A DNA stretch of 64,000 nt, from positions 62,001 through 126,000 of the forward strand of contig JBMFVE010000002.1 of NCBI GenBank assembly GCA_049966155.1, given 5' to 3'. Both the position numbers and the translations under genes were made by a program. The stretch comes from JBMFVE01 sp049966155 (GTDB lineage: Bacteria > Bacteroidota > Ignavibacteria > Kryptoniales > JAKASW01). The notes under the pieces were generated by a model. The model saw only the letters and a list, made by a program, of their open reading frames with translations, ran no database searches and was not told where the DNA came from. Positions 24,811-33,732 of this stretch are shown one piece after another (the stretch's first letter is position 1; every line of letters starts with the position of its first letter).

Positions 24811-26349
24811 TTAAAGATATAGTTGCCTATCTAAACTTCTGTACTGAATTGCTTCGGCGATATGTTCAGAATGGATATTTTCAGAGCCTCCCAGATCCGC
24901 TATAGTCCTTGCCACTTTTAGTATCCTGTGATAAGCTCGGGCACTGAGTCCCAGCTTGGTTATAGCTTCCTTCAACAGCTCCTCTCCCTGAGAATTTATA
25001 TGACAGAACTCTTTAACATCCTTTTCGCTCATGTCAGCATTTTTAAAAAGGCCTTTTTTACCTCGAAATCTCTTCATCTGTACTTCTCTGGCACGTTTTA
25101 CTCTTTCACGAATTACACTGGAGGGCTCTCCATCCCGCTTGCCCGACAAATCTGAGTATTTAACAGGGGGGACCTCTACATGTATGTCAATCCTGTCAAG
25201 AAGTGGACCGCTGATTTTTGACATGTACTTTTGAATTTGACTCGATGTGCAGCTGCAATTTCCACCAGGTACACCGTAATTTCCGCAGGGGCAGAGATTG
25301 CTTGCCGCAACCAGCATGAATCTTGCCGGATAATTGGTCACCATCTTTGCCCTGCTTATGGTCACGTAGCCATCTTCAAGTGGTTGCCTTAACACTTCAA
25401 GAACATTCCTGTCGAACTCTGGCAGTTCATCTAAAAATAAAATGCCATGATGTGCCAGGGAAATTTCGCCAGGACGCGGTACCCCTCCTCCGCCCACAAG
25501 GGCTGTGTCGGAAATTGTGTGATGCGGTGCACGAAATGGTCGAGCAGCAACCAACCCAAAATCAGGAGGTAAAAGCCCAGCAACTGAATGAATCTTTGTT
25601 GTTTCAAGAGCTTCTTCAAAAACCATATCTGGGAGGATGGTTGGAAGTCGTTTTGCCAGCATGGTCTTTCCACTGCCCGGGGGACCAATCATAATTACGT
25701 TGTGGCCACCAGCAGCAGCCACTTCAAGGGCGCGCTTGACATTCTCCTGCCCTCTGACATCAGCAAAGTCAACTCCATATGACCGCCGTTGATGAAATAC
25801 TTCATCTCTGTCCACATTGAATGGGTTAACAAGTTTATATTCCCCACTTAAAAGGTGGAAAGCTTCAGTTAAATTTTCAACGGGGTAAACATTTATTCCA
25901 TCAACCATTGCTGCTTCCCTTGCATTTCCCCGCGGGAGAATCATATTTTGGATTCCCCTGTTTCTCGACTCAATAGCAATTGGTAATATACCGTGTACAG
26001 GTCTTACCGTGCCGTCAAGTGCAAGCTCTCCCAGAATGACAAAATGAGCAAGTTCATCCTGTATTGCTGAATCGTTTGCCGATAAAATGGCCAATGCAAT
26101 TGGTAAATCAAACGCACTCCCCTCTTTCCTTATGTCAGCCGGAGCAAGATTTACAACGATCTTCTTCATTGGGAATTTAAGATTCGAATTCTTGATTGCT
26201 GAAGATACTCGCTCACGGCTTTCCTTAACTGCGCTATCAGGTAACCCTACTACTGAAAAATTAAAGAGTCCCGATTCAATATGGGTTTCAATTTCGACCA
26301 GAAATGCATTGACTCCATATGTAGCTGCGCTTATCGCCTTCGAGAACAC
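24811..26349 (-). CDS. comM: YifB/ComM family Mg-chelatase-like AAA+ ATPase
   Basis: ComM is a hexameric helicase that promotes branch migration during natural transformation in some bacteria. The 512-residue protein has the N-terminal Lon-protease-like fold domain (SAATYGVNAFLVEIET, FNFSVVGLPDSAVKESRERV), a central AAA+ module with Walker A MIGPPGSGKTMLAKRLP and Walker B HHGILFLDELPEF, a zinc-type Cys cluster (CPCGNYGVPGGNCSC), and a C-terminal Mg_chelatase_C domain ending AIQYRSLDRQLYL. The start is GTG. No competence genes are nearby, so the symbol reflects family membership. Confidence 0.93.
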   Translation of the reverse strand: MFSKAISAATYGVNAFLVEIETHIESGLFNFSVVGLPDSAVKESRERVSSAIKNSNLKFPMKKIVVNLAPADIRKEGSAFDLPIALAILSANDSAIQDELAHFVILGELALDGTVRPVHGILPIAIESRNRGIQNMILPRGNAREAAMVDGINVYPVENLTEAFHLLSGEYKLVNPFNVDRDEVFHQRRSYGVDFADVRGQENVKRALEVAAAGGHNVIMIGPPGSGKTMLAKRLPTILPDMVFEEALETTKIHSVAGLLPPDFGLVAARPFRAPHHTISDTALVGGGGVPRPGEISLAHHGILFLDELPEFDRNVLEVLRQPLEDGYVTISRAKMVTNYPARFMLVAASNLCPCGNYGVPGGNCSCTSSQIQKYMSKISGPLLDRIDIHVEVPPVKYSDLSGKRDGEPSSVIRERVKRAREVQMKRFRGKKGLFKNADMSEKDVKEFCHINSQGEELLKEAITKLGLSARAYHRILKVARTIADLGGSENIHSEHIAEAIQYRSLDRQLYL

Positions 26350-26448
26350 GACTCTGCACTCGGTAGTGTTTTACTGGTTGTTTCCTTAAAGAAAAATAAA
26401 ATTTAATCAGGAAAACATCAACAAATATTTACCTGGTCTGGTCACTTC

Positions 26449-28230
26449 CTATTTTCCCACCGTCTCCCATCCTCTTTTGTTTAAATCAACATATATAACC
26501 GATCCAAAGGCCAGTCCTGCCAAAATCATCATCATGCCGACAAATGTCCTGCCAAATATAATATTGCCTGTTCCAAAGAGGAAGGAGTATATCATTGCCA
26601 CGCCGCTAAGCCAGTCCATTAAGTTGAAAATTCCGTCTTTTTGTGGAATTACGTCGGTTGCTTCCTTTGCAATCGGGCCCCAGAGTTTTGCGCTTGGATG
26701 AACCTTACGATAAAAAGAAAGGAGTATTTCTTTTGGTTCAGGCGATGTGAGATATGTAACCGATAGCCAGATAACGGTTGTTATAGACACTGTCAACAAA
26801 ACAAGATATGCAAATTGCCTCGGTTCAGTGTCGCTAAGGTGAAAGCCATACTGGAGTATAATCGAAATGACAAACGCAGCAGCCATAGCTGATATTTCAC
26901 TCCAGGCATTAATACGCCACCAGAACCACCTTAATAGATATACCAATCCAGTTCCTGCTCCAATTGCAATCAAAAACTTCCATGCATCTGCAATTGATTC
27001 CATATAAAATGTTACAATGGCACTCAATATCATCAGTAGTAAAGTTGTTATCTGAGAAATATTAACATAGTGTTTTTCATTTTTGTTGCGAACCATAAAT
27101 CTTTTATAAAGATCGTTCACCAGGTAACTGGCACCCCAGTTCAATTGAGTTCCAATAGTGGACATGTAAGCGGCAGCGAATGCTGCAAGCATCAAGCCAC
27201 GAAGCGAAGCAGGGAGATCAGTGATCAGGATCCTTATATATCCTGACTCGGGATCTGCGATAAATGCAGGGTCATGTTGAAGTCGAACAACTGCAACAAG
27301 GGCAACAATTACCCAGGGCCAGGGCCTCAGAGCATAATGAGCAATGTTGAACCACAATGTTGCAAGCACAGAATTTTTCTCATCTTTTGCACTAAAAATT
27401 CTCTGTGCAATATATCCTCCACCTCCAGGCTCAGCACCCGGGTACCATGATGCCCACCAGTTGACGGCAATATAAACGAAAAAGGTTATCAATGGCATCC
27501 ATGTTGAATTTAAAGGTGGAACAAATGAAGTTATTGAGCCGGTAGCACCACGTGATGTATTTATCTGATGAAGTCCGTTTATTAATGCTCCCATTCCGCC
27601 TGTTGCATCGACAGCAAAGACAGCAAGGAGGATTACCATACCCATTTTCAGAACAAACTGAAATAAGTCGGTTACAAGCACACCCCAGAGTCCTGACAGT
27701 GTTGAAATTGATGCTGTGATAAACATTATACCAATGGCAGCAGCAAGTGCCTCAATTTTGGTAATACCAAGGGTCATCATCATTATTTTTACAATGGCAA
27801 GGTTTACCCAGCCCATTATAATCAGGTTTATGGGGAGACCAAGATATAGCGCTCTAAATCCACGCAGGAAGCTTGCTGCCTTACCGCTGTACCGAATTTC
27901 TGCAAATTCAACATCGGTAAGAACGCCTGCTCGCCTCCAGAGTCGCGCATAAAAAAATACTGTCAGCATTCCACTGAAAACCATACTCCACCATATCCAG
28001 TTGCCGGCAATCCCGTTTCGGGCAACAAGACCGGTGACAGCAAGAGGAGTGTCTGCAGCAAAGGTTGTTGCGACCATTGATGTTCCCGCCAACCACCAGG
28101 AAACATTTCTACCAGAAATAAAGAAATCACTTACGCTTTTTGTTGCACGTTTGCGATAGTAAAGGCCAACTGCAAGGTTGAAAAGAAAATAAAGAGCAAT
28201 GACCAACCAATCAATTAATGTGAGTTGCAT
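26449..28230 (-). CDS. Sodium:solute symporter (SSS family)
   Basis: This is an inner-membrane Na+-coupled uptake protein. Its 593 residues hold about 13-14 hydrophobic helices. The N-terminal segment DWLVIALYFLFNLAVGLYYR, then SVSDFFISGRNVSWWLAGTS and MVATTFAADTPLAVTG, are typical of the family, as is the AAAYMSTIGTQLNWGASYLVND motif around residues 355-375. GGAG lies 9 nt before the ATG. It follows the large GH13 gene on the same strand by 73 bp, so a sugar substrate is plausible, but the family also carries amino acids, vitamins and ions, so no substrate is assigned. Confidence 0.9.
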   Translation of the reverse strand: MQLTLIDWLVIALYFLFNLAVGLYYRKRATKSVSDFFISGRNVSWWLAGTSMVATTFAADTPLAVTGLVARNGIAGNWIWWSMVFSGMLTVFFYARLWRRAGVLTDVEFAEIRYSGKAASFLRGFRALYLGLPINLIIMGWVNLAIVKIMMMTLGITKIEALAAAIGIMFITASISTLSGLWGVLVTDLFQFVLKMGMVILLAVFAVDATGGMGALINGLHQINTSRGATGSITSFVPPLNSTWMPLITFFVYIAVNWWASWYPGAEPGGGGYIAQRIFSAKDEKNSVLATLWFNIAHYALRPWPWVIVALVAVVRLQHDPAFIADPESGYIRILITDLPASLRGLMLAAFAAAYMSTIGTQLNWGASYLVNDLYKRFMVRNKNEKHYVNISQITTLLLMILSAIVTFYMESIADAWKFLIAIGAGTGLVYLLRWFWWRINAWSEISAMAAAFVISIILQYGFHLSDTEPRQFAYLVLLTVSITTVIWLSVTYLTSPEPKEILLSFYRKVHPSAKLWGPIAKEATDVIPQKDGIFNLMDWLSGVAMIYSFLFGTGNIIFGRTFVGMMMILAGLAFGSVIYVDLNKRGWETVGK

Positions 28231-28303
28231 TTGTTAAGGCTCCATTTAATAATCAGTTGAAATTTTAAGGGATGAAAATATGATATTCAACATTAAGTAA
28301 ACT

Positions 28304-31300
28304 TCACCGATCAGATAGCATCTTAATTTTTTCGATAGCGATGATGAGTTGATATTTTACTTCATCAGCTATTCTGATTAATCTTTTAACATCGCTAAGA
28401 TACCTGTTGGCGTCATGTATTTGATTAGGTGTCGATCCCTGTTCTCCCTCTGAGAGAACTCTCAGCATATATATTGCAGCAAATGCTGCAGTATACTGAT
28501 TCCACCTTTCCTTATTAAACCAGAGAATTCCGTTGTACTCGTTAACATTCATAAAGTTAAGCACTCCCCTGACATTTAATGATTTTGAAAATGCATTCAG
28601 GAATTCAGGCTCCTTTAAAATGGCGGTAACGTCGTTGCTCAAAAGGCATCTGATCAATTCCAAGTATACCTCACCTCCGGTTCTCTTAAACAGTTGTTTA
28701 ATCGAGTCTAACAAGTCAAGTTCATCTATTGCTTTTAAGGGTGATAATCCCCCACATTCCAGGCATAAATCTGAGATTGAACACCATGTCATCATCAGCA
28801 GATGGAGTGACTCCCTATAATCAGCATCGAAATTTTCATCCAGTTCACTTAGTAGTTCTGTCAAAAAGGCAGTCGGACGAGCTGATGACTTTATGAGGGT
28901 TTTGAGATAACCGATATGGACTTCTGACACTTTCTTTCGGTTTACATTGAGATGAGCGCAAGCTGCATTCACGAAGTTATCAAACAGCTTCTCTATCTCC
29001 TCTTTATCAAATTGCTCTGCATCCCGGTTTTCTATTAAAACCCCCGTTCTTCTTATTAATCTTTCAAAAGAATTCCACACATCCTGCAATAAATACCTGT
29101 GGAGCTCACGATCTATAGACTCTACACCTCTACCACCAATGTACTCAGAAAACTGAGATAAGCCACTTATCTGATGAAAATCGTAAAAAACGTGGTATTT
29201 ATATGCGCCCAATTCAATATAAAGCCCCTTTGTAAAAATGTCGCTTACATTCCTGATGAATTCCATTCCGGTTATCATGTCTTTAAAAACGACACTTGAG
29301 TCATTTCTATTTTCAAGTCCAAGAGCATCTGCAAGCGACGTCTGAACCAATTTGCCAGATTTTGTATTCAGATATCCAACCGATGATCTCACCCATCCTG
29401 CAGCAAATGAGTATCGGTTGTTATAAACAACCAGAACCCTTTCAAATCCACTTTGATTGCTGTACGCAAAAACATCTTCATTGACATAACCCTCATGTGT
29501 AAAAAAATCGTAGAAAAAGAAATTGTCTACCTCGGAGAACAAATATCGCTTTTTTAACAGTGGAAATATTTCTCTTTCATGTCGCTTAACCAGCTGTTCA
29601 TCAACCTGTTCGTCCAGGTAAGCTCTTTTGAATTCCATCCCGTATTTTTCAGAAAAGCCTTCTACCTGGCCGTGCCCAAACATTGGCAGACCAGGCATTG
29701 TGCACATCATCACACAAACTCCAAAATACTTATCATCTTTTCCAAATTGTGCTAATGCGGTTTCTTCATCCGGATTGTTCATAAAATTAACGAATCGTTT
29801 GAGAATTTGAGGGTTATACTCCAACACATTTTTTACTACCTTCCGATAGTTTGCGTTTTCTTCACGCTTCAGCATGTTCATAAAAGCGCTGTTGTACACG
29901 CGGTGCATGCCCAGGTTACGGACAAAGTATCCTTCCATCAACCAGAATGCTTCAGCCAGCAGCAGGGTGTCGGGTACTTCAGACTGCACTCTGTCGACGA
30001 CTTCCCTCCAGAACTCTTCCGGCATCTTTGTGTCAAATTCCTCCTTTGTCATAGAGAATGCCGCCCTTGATGGGATGGCTCCCCCGGTACCCGGTTCTGG
30101 AAACCAGAGTCTCTGATAGTGCTTCCTGGTCAGAACCATAGCCGCGTCAAACCTTATAATTGGAGTCATCCTTGCAACATGAAGTATCGTTTGAATAACA
30201 GCTTCTCTTACTTCACTTTTCAGAAAGTTTAACTGTGCAGTATCGTTCCATGGCATGTGAGTGCCATCATTCCCGTGATAAATATATCGCACATCCCCTG
30301 TCCATCTGTCGATTCTTTTAAAAACCACTGCAGCATCTTGTTTTGTCCAGTACTTATCTTCTATGATTATTGCCACCCTATCGTCATTGCTCAGGTCAGG
30401 GCCATTAAAAGAATAGTTTGGAAAAGGGGGATAATTGATTTGCAAAAACCAATCCGGGTGTTCAATTACCCATTGTGAATCTATACCCATGTGATTGGGT
30501 ACCATATCACTGGCAAGCCGGATTCCATATTGTGCGCATTGATCTCTTAGATGATAGAATGCTTCGTTTCCCCCCAGATCTTCTGCAACATCATAACTGT
30601 TTAATGAGTAAGCTGAGGCAATTGCATCCGGATTACCACTGAGGTTTTTTATTTTTTGAGAAGCATAACTCCTTTTCCACAGGCCTATTAACCAGAGTCC
30701 AGTAAACCCGCGTGTAGCTAACAGCTGAAGCTCTTCAGATGGAATTTGATCAAGTCTGGTAATGGATCGTGCATACTTTCTGCTCAATTGATGCAGCCAG
30801 ACATGGGTATTCTTTGCAATTAGAACAACATTCGGCATCCAGTTTAAATCAGTGCTAAATCTTTCAGGTTCATCGAAAAAGGGAGAGCCAGAGAAGGATA
30901 GGACCTGGGGTATTTCTCTAAAAATTCCAGTGTCTGGCTTACCTGGCAATATAAATGGTAATTTTGACTTCTCAGCCTGTGCCTGAGCGAGAATTTCAAA
31001 GTATTTACCTTCTTCCTTTATAAAATCAATTCCAGAAAGCAACTTTTTCAAATAAGGCGAGTTCTCAAGTAATCCTTTCCATGTTTTTGCTATGAACTGC
31101 AGCTGTTCCATTATGAGGCCAGGTGAATGCTGAATTGGAGTCAGAAGCATCTTTGGCAGAGGCTGGTTCTGAGGGCCAAACGGCGGTTCTTCCTCGAAAA
31201 AGAAATCTATAATTTTAATTGCATCTTCATATGAAACCGATTTTCGAAGGTCTGCGTCGTCTATTAAATCTGATATTGGTTTAAACGATGGGTTTCGGTT

Positions 31301-31831
31301 CTCCAGCCAGAGTAAAAGTAATTCTATCAGCACTGAATGTGTATTTGGAAATCCAGGTTGTCCTTTTCCGAGGTATTCGTCAACTGTAAGTTCCCCCTTG
31401 TATATAGATATAGGGGGGAATTCCGTCAGAAATTTTTTTTGCACTGTGTGGGTGGCACTTTTGCCAAGCTTTTCAATTAATGCCGTTTCGCATTTAAAAA
31501 AGGCGGCCGGGTCTACATTCCTTATGTAAAGGTCTATTATATAATGATAAATTTCATGAAGAAGCCCCATGGCGTTAATCTCAGACGCTCTAACTTCACT
31601 TTCAGTTCCATGAACAGGTGCATGTTGGGTCAGTCTGGCCCGGTTAACCAGTTCAGAAAACAATTGTGCCTGGCGGAAGTTTGCAAAAATAACGTCGCCC
31701 GTTATTGAAAAGAATGATTCATCCAGTCCATATCTGTCACGTGATTTTTTAGATACGTGAAACTCATGGTAAAATCTCGTCATTTGATAAGATCCATCAG
31801 TTCTGTCAACAGTAGCTGGAGGCTGAGTCAA
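28304..31831 (-). CDS. Large GH13 alpha-amylase-family protein with long N- and C-terminal extensions
   Basis: GH13 enzymes act on alpha-glucans by hydrolysis or transglycosylation. The TIM barrel lies at about residues 365-730: region I SDMVPNHMG (441-449), region II IIRFDAAMV with nucleophile D562, region III LLLAEAF with acid/base E627, and region IV FMNNPDEE with D688, so the catalytic triad appears intact. A beta-rich domain follows to about 900. The first 350 residues and last 270 match nothing I recognise and are mainly helical. No signal peptide is seen, so it is probably cytoplasmic, acting on stored glycogen or maltodextrin. The start overlaps the ruvA stop (ATGA). A sodium symporter gene follows. 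Specificity is unknown. Confidence 0.85.
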   Translation of the reverse strand: MTQPPATVDRTDGSYQMTRFYHEFHVSKKSRDRYGLDESFFSITGDVIFANFRQAQLFSELVNRARLTQHAPVHGTESEVRASEINAMGLLHEIYHYIIDLYIRNVDPAAFFKCETALIEKLGKSATHTVQKKFLTEFPPISIYKGELTVDEYLGKGQPGFPNTHSVLIELLLLWLENRNPSFKPISDLIDDADLRKSVSYEDAIKIIDFFFEEEPPFGPQNQPLPKMLLTPIQHSPGLIMEQLQFIAKTWKGLLENSPYLKKLLSGIDFIKEEGKYFEILAQAQAEKSKLPFILPGKPDTGIFREIPQVLSFSGSPFFDEPERFSTDLNWMPNVVLIAKNTHVWLHQLSRKYARSITRLDQIPSEELQLLATRGFTGLWLIGLWKRSYASQKIKNLSGNPDAIASAYSLNSYDVAEDLGGNEAFYHLRDQCAQYGIRLASDMVPNHMGIDSQWVIEHPDWFLQINYPPFPNYSFNGPDLSNDDRVAIIIEDKYWTKQDAAVVFKRIDRWTGDVRYIYHGNDGTHMPWNDTAQLNFLKSEVREAVIQTILHVARMTPIIRFDAAMVLTRKHYQRLWFPEPGTGGAIPSRAAFSMTKEEFDTKMPEEFWREVVDRVQSEVPDTLLLAEAFWLMEGYFVRNLGMHRVYNSAFMNMLKREENANYRKVVKNVLEYNPQILKRFVNFMNNPDEETALAQFGKDDKYFGVCVMMCTMPGLPMFGHGQVEGFSEKYGMEFKRAYLDEQVDEQLVKRHEREIFPLLKKRYLFSEVDNFFFYDFFTHEGYVNEDVFAYSNQSGFERVLVVYNNRYSFAAGWVRSSVGYLNTKSGKLVQTSLADALGLENRNDSSVVFKDMITGMEFIRNVSDIFTKGLYIELGAYKYHVFYDFHQISGLSQFSEYIGGRGVESIDRELHRYLLQDVWNSFERLIRRTGVLIENRDAEQFDKEEIEKLFDNFVNAACAHLNVNRKKVSEVHIGYLKTLIKSSARPTAFLTELLSELDENFDADYRESLHLLMMTWCSISDLCLECGGLSPLKAIDELDLLDSIKQLFKRTGGEVYLELIRCLLSNDVTAILKEPEFLNAFSKSLNVRGVLNFMNVNEYNGILWFNKERWNQYTAAFAAIYMLRVLSEGEQGSTPNQIHDANRYLSDVKRLIRIADEVKYQLIIAIEKIKMLSDR

Positions 31832-32430
31832 CGAAATTCCTTTAATGCAGCCCTGACCAGAGCTTCTGCTGAAGATTGAACGGAGGGGGATTTATTTATA
31901 GCGGCTCGGATTGCCTTTTCTGATTGAGATCTTGAATATCCGAGAATGAGGAGTGCATCCATTGCTTCATTGCGTACATCTTCTTTAACAGTAATTTGAT
32001 CTTCGCCCTGAATTGCAGCAGGCATAACTTTTTCCATTTTGTCACGAAGCTCAATGATGACTCGTTCAGCAGTCTTCCGTCCTATTCCTGGTATTGCTGT
32101 TAGGGCACTGGCATCCCCGCCAATAACAAACCTGGAAATGTCGTCAACAGAAGCTGAGGACAAAAGACTGAGTGCAGTCCGCGGGCCTATGCCGTTCACG
32201 CCAATTAAAAGCTTAAATAACCTTTTTTCTTCAGGTGTGGCAAAGCCAAAAAGATTTATGTTTTCCTCTCTTATCTGAAGGATGGTGAACAAAGAGACGT
32301 TTTCCCCTACTGATCCGAGTTTATCGTAAGTTGAAAATGGTATCATTAATTCCAGATCAACTCCACCGACCTTAACAATCACACTGGCTGGATTTTTCTC
32401 AACCAGAATACCGTTAATTCTGTAAATCAT
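31828..32430 (-). CDS. ruvA: Holliday junction branch migration protein RuvA
   Basis: RuvA is the tetrameric Holliday-junction binder that loads RuvB. The 200 residues have the N-terminal OB domain (MIYRINGILVEKNPASVIVKVGGVDLELMIP), two helix-hairpin-helix motifs (LIGVNGIGPRTALSLLSS; LTAIPGIGRKTAERVIIEL) and the mobile C-terminal domain III (DALLILGYSRSQSEKAIRAA) that contacts RuvB. It overlaps ruvC by four bases. ruvB is not in the window. Confidence 0.97.
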   Translation of the reverse strand: MIYRINGILVEKNPASVIVKVGGVDLELMIPFSTYDKLGSVGENVSLFTILQIREENINLFGFATPEEKRLFKLLIGVNGIGPRTALSLLSSASVDDISRFVIGGDASALTAIPGIGRKTAERVIIELRDKMEKVMPAAIQGEDQITVKEDVRNEAMDALLILGYSRSQSEKAIRAAINKSPSVQSSAEALVRAALKEFR

Positions 32431-32969
32431 TTACGTTTGAAAACCCGGGTGGGATTTTTAGAGACGAAAACTGACCAGCTCCGGGTGGTTTTTTCTCTAT
32501 TGAAGTCGTTGTTTAGGTGGCAAAGAGCTGCTGCACAGGCATCTGACTCGTCATCTTTAATGTTGATGTCGTCATTTTTAAGCAGTGCCTTTACCATATA
32601 TTTTACCTGCTCTTTCGAAGCGTTGCCGTTTCCTGTAACTGATTGCTTAATCTTACGGGGTGAATATTCTATGACATTAACGCCATGAAGCGCGGCAGAA
32701 AGGACTGCTGCACTTCGAGCATAGCCCAGCTTATATGCACTCTGGGCATTCTTACCGTAAAAACCTGCCTCCACTGCTACCGAGTCAATATGGAACTCTT
32801 TAAAAATTTTTGTTATTTGTTCATATATTTTCACAAGCTTCTCAGGCATCGCTTGAGTATCAACGAGGTTTATGGTTCCAAATGCAAGAAGTTGTTTACG
32901 ATGCCCAACACTTTCCACAATTGCATAACCGGTCTTGCGGGAACCAGGATCAATACCTAAAACAATCAT
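32427..32969 (-). CDS. ruvC: Holliday junction resolvase RuvC
   Basis: RuvC is the dimeric endonuclease that resolves Holliday junctions. It has an RNase H-like fold with acidic active-site residues D7 (GIDPGSRKTGYA), E67 (VAVEAGFYGKN), D140 and D143 (DDESDACAAALCH). At 180 residues it carries a slightly long basic tail. The ATG overlaps the yebC stop, and its stop overlaps ruvA, the classic yebC-ruvC-ruvA arrangement. Confidence 0.97.
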   Translation of the reverse strand: MIVLGIDPGSRKTGYAIVESVGHRKQLLAFGTINLVDTQAMPEKLVKIYEQITKIFKEFHIDSVAVEAGFYGKNAQSAYKLGYARSAAVLSAALHGVNVIEYSPRKIKQSVTGNGNASKEQVKYMVKALLKNDDINIKDDESDACAAALCHLNNDFNREKTTRSWSVFVSKNPTRVFKRK

Positions 32970-33715
32970 TGATTAAGCTGAGCCATCACACTGTCATCAA
33001 TGTCGAAGTTGGCATAAACATTTTGAACATCATCGTGCTCCTCAAGGGCTTCCATAAGTTTGAGTACCTGTTCTGCTTCTTTGCCCTCGACACGCACAGA
33101 ATTTTGAGGAACAAGCTGGACAGCTGCAGATGAGATAGGAATCCCTTTGTCTTCCAATGCTTTTTTAACTGCATCAAAATTCTCGGGTGATGTGGTTATC
33201 TCAAATGAGTCCTCATCACTTTTCATGTCGTCTGCACCTGCATCGAGTATGATGTTCATTAGATTCTCTTCGTCCACTCCCTGGCGGGGCACTTCTATTG
33301 TGCCTTTTTTCTGAAACATCCACGACACCGATCCTGCTTCGGCTAGTTTTCCATTATTTCTATCGAGAATGTGCCTTATTTCTGCCACGGCTCTGTTCTT
33401 ATTATCTGTTACAAGTTCGATCATTATTGCAACACCCCCCGGACCATATCCTTCGTATGTCAGTTCTTCGTATGTTGCTCCCGGGAGCTCACCTGTTCCT
33501 CTCTGGATAGCTCGTTTTATGTTGTCCTGAGGCATATTTGCAGCCTTCGCATTCTGGATAGCCAGCCGTAATCGCGGATTGGAGTTTGGATCCCCACCGC
33601 CATTTCGAGCGGCAATGGTTATTTCCTTAATAATGCGGCTAAAGAGTCGTCCCCGGGCAGCATCTGTGCCAGCCTTTTTGTGCTTAATTTTTGCCCACTT
33701 ATTATGTCCCGACAT
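32966..33715 (-). CDS. yebC: YebC/PmpR family protein
   Basis: Members have been described as transcription regulators and, more recently for some, as factors that relieve ribosome stalling; the role here is not settled by sequence. The 249 residues start with the family signature MSGHNKWAKIKHKKAGTDAA and include NIKRAIQRGTGE, TYEGYGPGGVAIMIE and GSVSWMFQKKG. GGAGG lies 7 nt before the ATG. It is 17 bp downstream of recJ and overlaps ruvC. Confidence 0.96.
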   Translation of the reverse strand: MSGHNKWAKIKHKKAGTDAARGRLFSRIIKEITIAARNGGGDPNSNPRLRLAIQNAKAANMPQDNIKRAIQRGTGELPGATYEELTYEGYGPGGVAIMIELVTDNKNRAVAEIRHILDRNNGKLAEAGSVSWMFQKKGTIEVPRQGVDEENLMNIILDAGADDMKSDEDSFEITTSPENFDAVKKALEDKGIPISSAAVQLVPQNSVRVEGKEAEQVLKLMEALEEHDDVQNVYANFDIDDSVMAQLNQ

Positions 33716-33732
33716 TTTTGTTCCTCCAAAAC

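Noticed and set aside
30257..30478. Plus-strand open frame inside the GH13 gene
   Set aside because: It is antisense to the well-supported GH13 catalytic region and has no ribosome site or protein-like pattern.
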